DNA from: Accumulibacter sp.
Lineage (GTDB): Bacteria; Pseudomonadota; Gammaproteobacteria; Burkholderiales; Rhodocyclaceae
Direction: 5' to 3'
NCBI GenBank assembly: GCA_024235695.1
Contig: JACKLX010000009.1
Location: 1-64,000, forward strand
DNA: 64,000 nt
In this document: piece after piece, positions 1-8,844 of the stretch
Numbering within the stretch: position 1 is the stretch's first letter
Layout: the number at the start of each line of letters is the position of its first letter
Translations under genes and position numbers: made by a program
The notes under the pieces: model-generated
What the model was told of the DNA's origin: nothing
The model's input: only the letters and a program-made list of their open reading frames with translations
Database searches by the model: none

Positions 1-24
1 TTCGCCACCCAATCGCCGCACTGA
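1..24 (+). CDS. 3' end of an upstream gene (possibly exbD)
   Basis: Only the last seven codons are inside the window; they read FATQSPH followed by TGA. The stop codon overlaps the lpxK start by one base (TGATG), so the two genes are probably translationally coupled. In many betaproteobacteria the gene before lpxK is exbD, whose product often ends in a similar short polar tail. That identity is inferred from order only; the fragment is too short for a domain call. Confidence 0.35.
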   Translation, partial: FATQSPH

Positions 25-1091
25 TGATGGCCGCTGGCGGTCTCGCCCGGCGCCTGCCGCAGCGGTGGTACGAGCGGCGGCTGGCACTGGCGCTGTGGCC
101 CCTGCTGCCGCTGTCGCTGTTGTTCGGCGCGCTGGTCGGCGCGCGGCGCTGGCTTTACCGCTGCGGCCTGCTGCGATCGCATCGCCTGCCGGTGCCGGTG
201 ATCGTCGTCGGCAACCTGACCGTTGGCGGCAGCGGCAAGACGCCGCTGGTGCTGTGGCTGGTCGCCAAACTGCGCGCCAGAGGCTGGCGGCCGGCAATCG
301 TCAGTCGCGGTTACGGTGGCCGTGGTGACCGCGGCGGCAGCGGCGCGCGGGTGCTGCCGGTGGTCGCCACCGCCGATTGCGCCGTGGTTGGCGACGAACC
401 GCTGCTGCTCGCACGGCGCAGCGGCGTGCCGGTCTTCGTCGGCCGCGACCGCGTGGCGGCCGCGCGCGCCCTGTTGGCGGCGCATCCCGAATGCAACGTG
501 ATCGTCGCCGACGACGGCCTGCAGCACTATCGGCTGCAACGCTCGGTGGAACTGGCGGTCTTTGACCAACGCGGCGTCGGCAATGGCTGGCTGCTGCCGG
601 CCGGACCCCTGCGCGAGCCTTTGCCGCGCTTGTCGTCGGTGCTGGCAGTGGTCTGGAACGGTCGTCCGGAACAGGCGCTGGCCGGCGCTGCGCGGAAGTT
701 GCCGCAGTTCGCGATGCGCCTGCGCGGGCAGCGTTTCATCGCCGCCAGCGGCGAGCCGCGCAGTTGCGATGCCGATGCGCTGCGCGGCCGGCGGCTGCAT
801 GCGCTCGCCGGCATCGGCGACCCAAGCCGCTTCTTCCGGCAGCTGACGGCTTTGGGGCTCGACTTCGAAGCGCATCCCTTCCCCGATCACCATCGCTATC
901 GCGCCGGCGACCTGGCTTTCGCCGAAGGCGCTGTGGTGCTGATGACCGAGAAGGATGCGGTAAAATGCGCGGCGCTTGTCACCGGCGAAGCCTGGGTGCT
1001 GCCGGTCGAGGCGGTGATCGACACGCCGCCGGGTGGCCGCGCTCTTTTCGAGACCATTCTGGAGAAACTCCATGGACGCACGCCTGCTTGA
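24..1091 (+). CDS. lpxK: tetraacyldisaccharide 4'-kinase LpxK
   Basis: 355-residue kinase that phosphorylates the 4' position of the lipid A disaccharide precursor at the inner membrane. A hydrophobic N-terminal helix (about residues 20-40) is followed by the family's modified P-loop [12 protein letters not shown] at residues 63-74, then the ADDGLQH motif typical of LpxK. Length matches the family (about 330-350). The ATG overlaps the stop of the preceding gene. The 3' end overlaps the Trm112-like gene by 20 bases, and kdsB follows, so this is an LPS-precursor operon. Nothing unusual is seen. Confidence 0.96.
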   Translation: MMAAGGLARRLPQRWYERRLALALWPLLPLSLLFGALVGARRWLYRCGLLRSHRLPVPVIVVGNLTVGGSGKTPLVLWLVAKLRARGWRPAIVSRGYGGRGDRGGSGARVLPVVATADCAVVGDEPLLLARRSGVPVFVGRDRVAAARALLAAHPECNVIVADDGLQHYRLQRSVELAVFDQRGVGNGWLLPAGPLREPLPRLSSVLAVVWNGRPEQALAGAARKLPQFAMRLRGQRFIAASGEPRSCDADALRGRRLHALAGIGDPSRFFRQLTALGLDFEAHPFPDHHRYRAGDLAFAEGAVVLMTEKDAVKCAALVTGEAWVLPVEAVIDTPPGGRALFETILEKLHGRTPA

Positions 1092-1248
1092 CATTCTCGT
1101 CTGCCCGATCTGCAAGGCCAATCTCGAATATCGCAAGGCCGAGTCGGAACTGGTCTGCAAACCGTGTCGGCTGGCCTTCCCGGTCCGCGACGGCATTCCG
1201 ATCATGCTCCAGGACGAAGCGCGGCAGTTGCCCGCCGAACAGGGCTGA
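1072..1248 (+). CDS. Trm112 family protein (YcaR-like)
   Basis: 58-residue protein starting [12 protein letters not shown]. The motif CPICK and a second cysteine pair near CKPC form the small zinc-ribbon seen in the Trm112/YcaR family, followed by the conserved [11 protein letters not shown] segment. Proteobacterial homologues are commonly encoded between lpxK and kdsB, exactly as here; their biochemical role is not settled (methyltransferase-activator fold in eukaryotes). The start lies inside lpxK (20-base overlap). A longer in-frame start 39 bases upstream is possible but adds residues not typical of the family. Confidence 0.93.
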   Translation: MDARLLDILVCPICKANLEYRKAESELVCKPCRLAFPVRDGIPIMLQDEARQLPAEQG

Positions 1249-1260
1249 ACGGCCGTCGCC

Positions 1261-2028
1261 GTGAGCCCGTTCAAGCTGGTCATTCCCGCCCGTTACGGGT
1301 CAACCCGCCTGCCGGGCAAACCGCTGCTCGATCTTGGCGGCAAGCCGATGGTGGTGCGCGTCGCCGAGCGCGCCATGCTGTCGGGCGCCGACGAGGTGCT
1401 GGTGGCGACCGATCATCCGGAGGTTCTGGCGGCTGCCGAACGCCATGGTCTGCGCGCCATGCTGACCCGCGCCGATCATGCCAGCGGTACCGACCGCCTG
1501 GGCGAGGTGGTCGCGGCTGCCGGCTGGAGCGACGAGACGATCGTGGTCAACGTCCAGGGCGACGAGCCGCTGGTCGATCCGGCGTTGATCGCCCAGACCG
1601 CTGCGCAACTCGAGCAAAGCGGCGCCGAGATCGCCACGGTGGCGCATCCCCTGGTCGAGGCGGCCGACTTCTTCAACCCCAACATCGTCAAGCTGGTGTG
1701 TGGCGCGTCCGGCGACGCGCTGTATTTCTCGCGGGCGCCGATTCCCTACGCGCGCGACCATTTCGCCCGCGAGGGTGGCGGCGAAACGCTGCCGGCGAAG
1801 ATGCCGGCGTACCGGCACGTCGGGCTGTACGCCTATCGGGCGCGCTTCCTGCGCATCTACTCGGCGCTGGCGCCGTCGCCGCTGGAAAGCCTCGAGGCGC
1901 TCGAACAACTGCGCGCGCTGTGGCACGGTTTCCGGATCAGCGTGGCGATTTCGGACCACCTGCCGGCAGCGGGCGTCGATACGCCGGAGGACGCGCGGCG
2001 GGTGCAGCAGTGGTTCAAAAAGGTTTGA
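1261..2028 (+). CDS. kdsB: 3-deoxy-manno-octulosonate cytidylyltransferase KdsB
   Basis: 255-residue enzyme that activates Kdo as CMP-Kdo for LPS inner-core synthesis. The N-terminal nucleotide-binding signature [15 protein letters not shown] (residues 8-22) and the NVQGDEP motif are clear, and the length is standard. The best start is GTG at 1261, 12 bases after the Trm112-like stop. The gene is cytoplasmic and continues the lpxK operon. Confidence 0.96.
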   Translation: MSPFKLVIPARYGSTRLPGKPLLDLGGKPMVVRVAERAMLSGADEVLVATDHPEVLAAAERHGLRAMLTRADHASGTDRLGEVVAAAGWSDETIVVNVQGDEPLVDPALIAQTAAQLEQSGAEIATVAHPLVEAADFFNPNIVKLVCGASGDALYFSRAPIPYARDHFAREGGGETLPAKMPAYRHVGLYAYRARFLRIYSALAPSPLESLEALEQLRALWHGFRISVAISDHLPAAGVDTPEDARRVQQWFKKV

Positions 2029-2102
2029 CCGGGCGCGCGTTTGCGGGTACCGTGCGGCGTGGTGATCGCGACAACCTGCCAGAGTGGAGTGCAAGTGTCT
2101 GA

Positions 2103-2801
<699 letters not shown>

Positions 2802-2817
2802 CCGCCGTGAACGGCGG
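2802..2817 (+). terminator. short GC hairpin after adk
   Basis: A perfect inverted repeat CCGCCG-TGAA-CGGCGG starts one base after the adk stop codon. No T-run follows, so intrinsic termination is only possible, not shown. The next 438 bases up to hppA contain no reading frame I can support. Confidence 0.35.
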
Positions 2818-3255
2818 TAGCCCGAACGAAGAGGGGTTCTGGTGAGCAAACAGGCGGCGCCGTCGTGCGCCGATTCTCCGCGTGGCGTCGAACGCCACTT
2901 CAGATACGCCGGCGTCGCGGCGCATGCCGCATCGGCGACCAGGGGACGGCTGTTCTTTCCCGCTGGCCATGGCGCGTCAATCGATCGCCTCGGAATTCCC
3001 GGAACACGTGGAACGGCACCCGGCTGCGGCAGCCGGACGGGAAGCGGGCAAAGCCGCCATTACCCGTCGCTGGACCCGCCGGAGTTTCGCCCGGCCTGGT
3101 TTCCGCCGCTGCTCCGCTGGCAGCGAACGAGTCCTTGGTCGCCCGGCGTGGTTCCACGGGCGCTCTGTTTCGTATAAAGTACGCTGTTGGGGAAAATCCG
3201 GCCCATCGGGAGTCTCCCGCGGGTCTGGCAAACTTTAGAGAGGGAGGTTGTTCAT
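2818..3255. other. gene-free region upstream of hppA
   Basis: About 440 bases without a convincing gene. Several frames stay open on both strands, but none gives a recognisable protein, has a ribosome binding site, or continues into hppA with family-like sequence. The hppA promoter must lie here. A TATAAAG-like element is visible near 3173, without a good -35 partner. The stretch ends with the hppA ribosome binding site (GAGAGGGAGG, 3237-3249 region). Confidence 0.5.
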
Positions 3256-5685
3256 ATGTCGTCGTATCTGGTGTTCGCGCTGGTATGCGCGGTCATTGCA
3301 GTGCTCTACGGGGCTGCCATGACAAAGTGGATTCTGGCATTGCCAGCTGGCAACCCGCGCATGCAGGAGATTGCCAAGGCAATCCAGGAGGGCGCTTCGG
3401 CCTACCTGGCCAAGCAGTACACCACCATCGCCATCGTCGGTGCGGTGCTCTTCGTGGTGATCTGGCTGGCTCTCGGCAAGGCGATGGCGATCGGCTTCCT
3501 GATCGGCGCCGTGCTCTCGGGCGCTACCGGTTTCATCGGCATGAACGTTTCGGTGCGTGCCAACGTGCGCACCGCCGAAGCGGCGCGCAACGGCATTGCC
3601 GCGGCGCTCGACGTCGCCTTCAAGGGGGGTGCGATCACCGGCATGCTGGTCGTCGGCCTTGGCCTGCTCGGCGTCGCCGGCTACTACGCGGTGCTCAGGG
3701 GTGGCGGTGACTTCCAGCACGCCGTTGAGCCGCTGGTCGGTCTGGCCTTCGGCGGCTCGCTGATCTCGATCTTCGCCCGTCTCGGTGGCGGCATCTTCAC
3801 CAAGGGCGCCGACGTCGGCGCCGACCTGGTTGGCAAGGTCGAGGCGGGAATTCCGGAAGACGACCCACGCAACCCGGCGGTGATTGCCGACAACGTCGGC
3901 GACAACGTCGGCGACTGCGCGGGCATGGCGGCCGACCTCTTCGAGACCTACGCGGTCACCGTGGTGGCGACGATGGTCCTCGGAGCGATGATGCTCAAGG
4001 GCGTTGCCGGTGCCAACGACAACCTGATCGTCTACCCGCTGGTGCTCGGCGGCGTGTCGATCGTCGCCTCGATCATCGGTTGTTTCTTCGTCAAGGCGAG
4101 CGACGGCGGCAAGATCATGAACGCCCTCTATCGTGGACTGGCGGTCGCCGGCGCGCTGGCGCTGGTCGCCTTCTATCCGGTGACGACGATGCTGCTCGGC
4201 GACGGCGTGACGCTCGCCGACGGCAAGCTGATCGGTTCCGGCAGCATCTTCGCCGCTGCCGCGATCGGTCTGGTATTGACCGGACTGCTGGTGTGGATCA
4301 CCGAGTATTACACCGGTACCGACTTCGCACCCGTCAAGCGCGTAGCCCAGGCGTCGACCACCGGTCACGGCACCAACATCATCGCCGGTCTGGCCGTCTC
4401 GATGAAAGCCTGCGCGTTGCCGGTGCTCTCGGTTTGTGCCGCGATCTACATCACCCATGCACTGGCCGGTCTCTACGGTATCGCCATTGCCGCGACCTCG
4501 ATGCTGTCGATGACCGGCATCATCGTCGCGCTCGACGCCTACGGTCCGATCACCGACAACGCCGGTGGTATCGCCGAAATGTCCGGCCTGCCGAAATCGG
4601 TGCGCGACGTGACCGACCCGCTCGACGCGGTCGGCAACACCACCAAGGCGGTGACCAAGGGCTATGCGATCGGCTCTGCCGGTCTCGCTGCGCTGGTGCT
4701 TTTCGCCGACTACACGCATGCCCTGGAAGCCAATTTCGGCGGCAGCCTGCGCTTCGATCTATCCGATCACATGGTGATCATCGGCCTGTTTCTCGGTGGC
4801 CTGATCCCCTACCTCTTCGCCGCCATGGCGATGGAGGCGGTGGGTCGCGCGGCCGGTGCGGTGGTCATCGAGGTGCGTCGGCAGTTCAAGGAAATCAAGG
4901 GCATCATGGAAGGCAAGGCCAAGCCGGACTACTCGCGCGCGGTCGGCATGCTGACCGCCGCAGCGATCCGCGAAATGATCATTCCCTCGCTGCTGCCGGT
5001 GCTGGTGCCGGTGGTGGTCGGCCTGCTGCTCGGCCCGAAGGCGCTGGGTGGCCTGTTGATGGGAACGATCATCACCGGCCTGTTCGTCGCCATTTCGATG
5101 ACCACCGGCGGTGGTGCCTGGGACAACGCCAAGAAATACATCGAGGACGGCAACTTCGGCGGCAAGGGTTCCGAAGCCCACAAGGCGTCGGTGACCGGTG
5201 ATACCGTCGGTGACCCGTACAAGGATACCGCCGGTCCGGCGGTGAACCCGCTGATCAAGATCATCAACATCGTCGCCCTGATGATCGTGCCCCTGATGGT
5301 TCCGGCGGCCGGTGCCAAGCCGATGGCTGCGGCGGCGCCTGCCGCTCCGGTAGCCGCCATGGCGGTCGTCGTGCCGGTGGCGACGGTGTTCTTCGAGGTG
5401 GGGTCGGCGGAACTGCCGGCCGACGCCGGCAAGACGCTCGAGGGTGTCGTCGCCCACGCCAAGTCGCACATGGATGCCAGACTCGGCGTCGCCGGTTTCC
5501 ATGATGCGACCGGCAGCAAGGAAGCCAACGAGGAGATCTCGAAGAATCGCGCGATGGCGGTGGCCACGGCGCTGAAGAATGTCGGCATTGACGAGGCGCG
5601 CATCGAGATGAAGAAGCCGGCGGTGACCACCGGCAGCGGCGACGCCCCCGAGGCGCGCCGGGTCGAGGTGATGGTCATCCAGTAG
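3256..5685 (+). CDS. hppA: K+-independent membrane H+-pyrophosphatase with C-terminal OmpA-like domain
   Basis: 809-residue integral membrane pump coupling pyrophosphate hydrolysis to proton export. The pyrophosphate site [11 protein letters not shown] and the acidic [19 protein letters not shown] block are intact. [10 protein letters not shown] (from residue 460) carries Lys464 where K+-dependent enzymes have Ala, the marker of the K+-independent proton-pumping class. Unusually, the core ends near residue 685. An Ala/Pro linker then leads to about 105 extra residues (705-809) resembling an OmpA/Pal peptidoglycan-binding domain, with Asp750 (GFHD) and Arg765 (KNRA) at the positions that bind diaminopimelate in OmpA. 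ATG 3256 was chosen because GAGGGAGG lies just upstream; an in-frame ATG at 3187 has no such site. Confidence 0.95.
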   Translation: MSSYLVFALVCAVIAVLYGAAMTKWILALPAGNPRMQEIAKAIQEGASAYLAKQYTTIAIVGAVLFVVIWLALGKAMAIGFLIGAVLSGATGFIGMNVSVRANVRTAEAARNGIAAALDVAFKGGAITGMLVVGLGLLGVAGYYAVLRGGGDFQHAVEPLVGLAFGGSLISIFARLGGGIFTKGADVGADLVGKVEAGIPEDDPRNPAVIADNVGDNVGDCAGMAADLFETYAVTVVATMVLGAMMLKGVAGANDNLIVYPLVLGGVSIVASIIGCFFVKASDGGKIMNALYRGLAVAGALALVAFYPVTTMLLGDGVTLADGKLIGSGSIFAAAAIGLVLTGLLVWITEYYTGTDFAPVKRVAQASTTGHGTNIIAGLAVSMKACALPVLSVCAAIYITHALAGLYGIAIAATSMLSMTGIIVALDAYGPITDNAGGIAEMSGLPKSVRDVTDPLDAVGNTTKAVTKGYAIGSAGLAALVLFADYTHALEANFGGSLRFDLSDHMVIIGLFLGGLIPYLFAAMAMEAVGRAAGAVVIEVRRQFKEIKGIMEGKAKPDYSRAVGMLTAAAIREMIIPSLLPVLVPVVVGLLLGPKALGGLLMGTIITGLFVAISMTTGGGAWDNAKKYIEDGNFGGKGSEAHKASVTGDTVGDPYKDTAGPAVNPLIKIINIVALMIVPLMVPAAGAKPMAAAAPAAPVAAMAVVVPVATVFFEVGSAELPADAGKTLEGVVAHAKSHMDARLGVAGFHDATGSKEANEEISKNRAMAVATALKNVGIDEARIEMKKPAVTTGSGDAPEARRVEVMVIQ

Positions 5686-5729
5686 CCGAGCTGTCGCAGC
5701 GGCCACGCCGCTGCTGTACGCCGTGAAAT

Positions 5730-5763
5730 GCAAACGGGCCGCTGTGTCAAGCGGCCCGTTTGC
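5730..5763. terminator. intrinsic terminator between hppA and the PEBP gene
   Basis: Perfect 14-bp inverted repeat (arms 5730-5743 and 5750-5763, 6-base loop) reading GCAAACGGGCCGCT on the left arm. It lies between the convergent 3' ends of hppA (+) and the PEBP-family gene (-). The outer A/T bases of the stem give short T-runs on both strands, so it could serve both genes. Confidence 0.85.
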
Positions 5764-5800
5764 TTTGCGGCGCCCGGCAGGGCGCAGCTGCTGGCTGGCG

Positions 5801-6433
5801 TTACGGCAGCAGCGACGGATTGAGCGTGTAGGTTCCGGTCAGGCTCGCCTGATCGAGGATGTGGCCCTGCATCGCCGCGCGGGCCTGCTGGCCGGTCAGT
5901 CGGCCTTCGACGTCAAGCGTCGCGACGTCGAGCGCGAAGAGGGTAAACACGTAGTGGTGGACGATCTCGTCGTTCCACGGCGGGCAGGGGCCATCGTAAC
6001 CGTAGTAATCGCCACGCATGTCGTTGTCAGCATCGAACCAGCCGGTGTAGTCGTTGATCCCCTGGCGCGCGTCGTGCGGCGCATGCGGACCGGGCTTGCC
6101 GCGTGGCGTCACGTCATTGCAGAACTCGCCTTCGCCGATCTCGTGCAGGCTGGCGGGCAGGTCGAACAGCACCCAGTGGAAGAAATCGACGCGCGGCAGC
6201 GATGCCGGTACGGTACGGTCTTCCTGATTGACGTCGTCGCCCTTGCTGGGAACATCCGGGTCGTGGCAGATCAGCGCGAAGGACTGCGTGCCGGGAGGGG
6301 CGCCGCTCCACGCCAGCTGCGGGTTGCGGTTGCTGCCCAGGCAGACATGGTGCGCGGGGTCGACGATGCAGAACGCGAAGTCGCCCGGGATCTGCTGGCC
6401 GTCGTTGAAGCTGCTGCTGGTCAATTTCATCAT
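5801..6433 (-). CDS. YbhB/YbcL family Raf-kinase-inhibitor-like (PEBP) protein
   Basis: 210-residue phosphatidylethanolamine-binding-protein fold. The N-terminal part has the PxxxW-type segment NPQLAWSGAPPGTQSFALICHDPD, and the GYDGPCPPWNDEIVHHYVFTLFALD block is the conserved ligand-pocket region of bacterial YbhB/YbcL proteins. No signal peptide is visible, so it is probably cytoplasmic; its physiological role is unknown. Two adjacent ATGs (6433 and 6430) follow a GAGGAGAGGAG ribosome site; either could be used. murJ ends 18 bases upstream, so the two form a small operon. Confidence 0.9.
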   Translation of the reverse strand: MMKLTSSSFNDGQQIPGDFAFCIVDPAHHVCLGSNRNPQLAWSGAPPGTQSFALICHDPDVPSKGDDVNQEDRTVPASLPRVDFFHWVLFDLPASLHEIGEGEFCNDVTPRGKPGPHAPHDARQGINDYTGWFDADNDMRGDYYGYDGPCPPWNDEIVHHYVFTLFALDVATLDVEGRLTGQQARAAMQGHILDQASLTGTYTLNPSLLP

Positions 6434-6451
6434 TGCTCCTCTCCTCAAAGA

Positions 6452-7990
6452 TTACTCGGCCGCGCTGCGTTTGAAGTCGCGCAGGCGAAAGCCTGCAAGC
6501 CATAGTGTAGCGAAATAGACGCCCGCTCCGAAAGCGACGACCAGCGAAAGACGCAGCAGCCGCTCGCCCAGCCGCCAGCCCAGCCAGTCGCCTGCTTCGC
6601 CGACCGCAAACCAGAGCGCCGCGCCCATTGCCGCCATGGCCAGCGCGAGCCGACCGTAGAACAGCAGCCAGCCCGGTTGCGGCGTATAGATCGCGCAGTG
6701 CCGCAGGCCACGGTAGAGCAGCGCGGCGTTGAGCGTCGCCGCCAAGCCGATCGCCAGCGCCAGGCCGGCGTGGCGCAACCAGCCGATCAGCAACAGGTTG
6801 AGCAGCTGCGTGACGGCCAGCGAGAGCAACGCGATCTTCACCGGTGTGCGGATGTTCTGGCGCGCGTAGAAGCCGGGCGCCAGCACTTTCACCAGGATCA
6901 GCCCGAGCAGGCCGATACTGTAGGCGACCAGCGCGTCGCGGGTCATGAAGACGTCGTTGGCGCTGAAGGCGCCATGGTGGAACAGCGTCGTGATCAGCGG
7001 CACGGCGAGGATCGCCAGTGCCAGTGCGGCCGGCGCCGCGAGCAGGAAAGTCAGGCGCAGGCCCCAGTCGAGCAGCCGCGAGTAATCGTCGGTTCGACCG
7101 GCGGCATGGTAGCTGGCGAGCGACGGCAGAAGGATGGTACCGAGCGCCGCGCCCAGCATGCCGGCCGGAAACTCCATCAGGCGGTCGGCGTAGTACAGCC
7201 AGGAGACGCTGCCGGTCGCCAGAAAGGAGGCGAAGACGGTGTTCAGCAGCAGGCTGACCTGCGCCACCGAAACGCCGAGCACGGCCGGCGCCATCAGCCG
7301 GAAGATCCGCCGCACGCCCTCGTCATGGACGTTCAGGGAAAATTTCGGGAGCATGCCGATGCGCTTGAGGGCAGGCAGCTGGAACAGCAGCTGGGCGCCG
7401 CCGCCGATGAAAACGGCCCAGCCCAGGGCCATGATCGGCGGGTCGAAATACTCGGCGGCAAAAAGCGCCATCAGGATGAACGAGACGTTGAGCAGCACCG
7501 GCGTGAATGCCGGTACCGCGAAGCGGCTCCAGGTGTTGAGCACGCCGCCGGCCAGCGCGACCAGGGACATGAACAGGATGTAGGGGAAGGTGATGCGCGT
7601 CAGCGCGACGGTCAGCGCGAACTTCTCGGGATCGTCGGCGAAACCGGGCGCCGAGACGTAGACCAGCAGCGACGCCGCGGCCATTCCCAGCACGGTCACC
7701 GCCAGCACGACCAGAAACAGCAGGCTGACGACACGGTCCACCAGTTGCCGAGCGGCGTCGCTGCCACGGCGGTTCTTGTATTCGCCGAGGACCGGTACGA
7801 AGGCTTGTGAGAAAGCGCCCTCGGCAAACAGGCGGCGCAACAGGTTCGGCAGCTTGAAAGCGACGAAAAAGGCGTCGGTCAGGATGCCGGCGCCGAAGCT
7901 TCGGGCAATCACGAAGTCGCGCACGAACCCGAGGACACGCGACAGCAGGGTCATGCTGCTGACGGTGGCGAGTGTTTTCAGGAGATTCAT
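6452..7990 (-). CDS. murJ: lipid II flippase MurJ (MviN)
   Basis: 512-residue polytopic membrane protein that flips undecaprenyl-linked peptidoglycan precursor. The N-terminus [25 protein letters not shown] with the following [27 protein letters not shown] block is the MurJ signature (essential Arg and Asp residues in TM1-2). Hydrophobic segments continue to the end, consistent with 14 helices. Length matches the family (about 510). Confidence 0.97.
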   Translation of the reverse strand: MNLLKTLATVSSMTLLSRVLGFVRDFVIARSFGAGILTDAFFVAFKLPNLLRRLFAEGAFSQAFVPVLGEYKNRRGSDAARQLVDRVVSLLFLVVLAVTVLGMAAASLLVYVSAPGFADDPEKFALTVALTRITFPYILFMSLVALAGGVLNTWSRFAVPAFTPVLLNVSFILMALFAAEYFDPPIMALGWAVFIGGGAQLLFQLPALKRIGMLPKFSLNVHDEGVRRIFRLMAPAVLGVSVAQVSLLLNTVFASFLATGSVSWLYYADRLMEFPAGMLGAALGTILLPSLASYHAAGRTDDYSRLLDWGLRLTFLLAAPAALALAILAVPLITTLFHHGAFSANDVFMTRDALVAYSIGLLGLILVKVLAPGFYARQNIRTPVKIALLSLAVTQLLNLLLIGWLRHAGLALAIGLAATLNAALLYRGLRHCAIYTPQPGWLLFYGRLALAMAAMGAALWFAVGEAGDWLGWRLGERLLRLSLVVAFGAGVYFATLWLAGFRLRDFKRSAAE

Positions 7991-8093
7991 TGCGGGTCCG
8001 GGCGGCGCCGCCCGGGCGCGAAGGCCGTCATCTTAGCGCCTGCACGGGCCCGCCGGCAAAGCAGCTTGCCATCGCCACCCGGCGATGGCCTGT

Positions 8094-8134
8094 GGCACAC
8101 CCGCAGCGGCGCGCGGCGCCGCTGCGGGTGTGCC
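8094..8134. terminator. 19-bp hairpin downstream of the small membrane gene pair
   Basis: Nearly the longest perfect stem in the window: 19 bp (17 bp from 8096-8112 against 8116-8132 plus two outer G-C pairs) around a 3-base GCG loop. It starts six bases beyond the stop of the minus-strand gene at 8140 and has no T-run. It may act as a factor-dependent terminator or RNA 3'-end stabiliser. Confidence 0.6.
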
Positions 8135-8139
8135 GCGTG

Positions 8140-8448
8140 CTAGGGGGTCTTCGGCGCCTCCGGGTTGATCGTGATGCCGCGCTGCTGCAGCGCATTGACC
8201 AGCACCTGCGCGTTCTTGTTGCCGGCGCTGGCCAGCTTCTGGGTGCCGGCGGCCAGCGAGTCGAGCTGATTGCGCATCTTCTGGGCATTCTGGTAGGTGA
8301 CGTCCTGGTTGCCGCGCAGCTTCGCGAGCTGGCTTCGCTCGTGATAGAGCTGACTCGCCTGGAAAGCGAACCAGACGACCAGCGCCAGGGCGAGCAACAG
8401 TACCGGGGCGAACAGGCTCGCCGATTTTTGTTCGATCATGTCGTTCAC
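8140..8448 (-). CDS. small single-pass membrane protein, unknown function (second of pair)
   Basis: 102 residues, not recognised. One hydrophobic segment (about residues 12-30, LFAPVLLLALALVVWFAFQ) is followed by a charged, Gln-rich region with heptad character suggesting a short periplasmic coiled coil, and an acidic/Pro C-terminus. The ATG overlaps the stop of the preceding gene by four bases (ATGA), implying translational coupling. The two products have the same plan (membrane helix, polar helix, then a QGIT/RGIT motif near the C-terminus) and are probably duplicates or partners. Confidence 0.75.
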   Translation of the reverse strand: MNDMIEQKSASLFAPVLLLALALVVWFAFQASQLYHERSQLAKLRGNQDVTYQNAQKMRNQLDSLAAGTQKLASAGNKNAQVLVNALQQRGITINPEAPKTP

Positions 8449-8729
8449 CGTGCCGGGGCCGCTGGTGGATTGCTGCTGAAGGTGATGCCCTGCGAAGCGA
8501 GCAATTCCCGCAAGGGGATGTCGTTATCCCTGGCCGCCAGGTCAGCCAGCGACTTGATCAGCGACTGATAGAGCGGTTCCAGCTGCAGGCTCTGCTGGAT
8601 GAACTGGCCGCGGATCGCCAGCTCGTTCTGTTCCTGCCGGTTGCTGCTGAACATCATCGCGTTGACGATCGCCAGCACGAGCGCGAGCGCGCCGAGCAGG
8701 ACCAGGATGCGATGTTGCATGGTGGTCAA
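8445..8729 (-). CDS. small single-pass membrane protein, unknown function (first of pair)
   Basis: 94 residues, not recognised. An N-terminal membrane helix (ILVLLGALALVLAIVNAMMF, about 8-27) leads to a polar helix rich in Gln and Leu and ends with an Ala/Pro tail. The segment ELLASQGITFSSNPPAAP mirrors NALQQRGITINPEAPK of the downstream partner. It lies between the giant PEP-CTERM gene and murJ on the same strand and has its own intergenic space upstream. Confidence 0.75.
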   Translation of the reverse strand: MTTMQHRILVLLGALALVLAIVNAMMFSSNRQEQNELAIRGQFIQQSLQLEPLYQSLIKSLADLAARDNDIPLRELLASQGITFSSNPPAAPAR

Positions 8730-8802
8730 TCGAGTACTCCCGAGAAGATGGTGGGTCGAAACCCCGGGCGAGGGGTCGAAGCGTCGTCGTCAAGACCAGC
8801 GC

Positions 8803-8835
8803 GCAGCGGCTTCCCCGAATCGGGGAAGCCGCTGC
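8803..8835. terminator. hairpin after the PEP-CTERM gene
   Basis: Perfect 15-bp stem (arms 8803-8817 and 8821-8835, loop AAT), ten bases past the stop codon of the giant minus-strand gene. The stem is GC-rich and there is no clear T-run, so the termination strength is uncertain. Position and perfection support a role at the transcript end. Confidence 0.65.
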
Positions 8836-8844
8836 GGCGCTAGT

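Noticed and set aside
2842-3177. Plus-strand frame of about 110 codons before hppA
   Set aside because: No ribosome site, Arg/Pro/Gly-rich composition, overlapping frames of equal length, and no recognisable domain.
3235-4719. Minus-strand open frame of about 490 codons in hppA
   Set aside because: It is antisense to a clear pyrophosphatase and encodes a His/Asp/Gly-rich low-complexity product typical of shadow frames.
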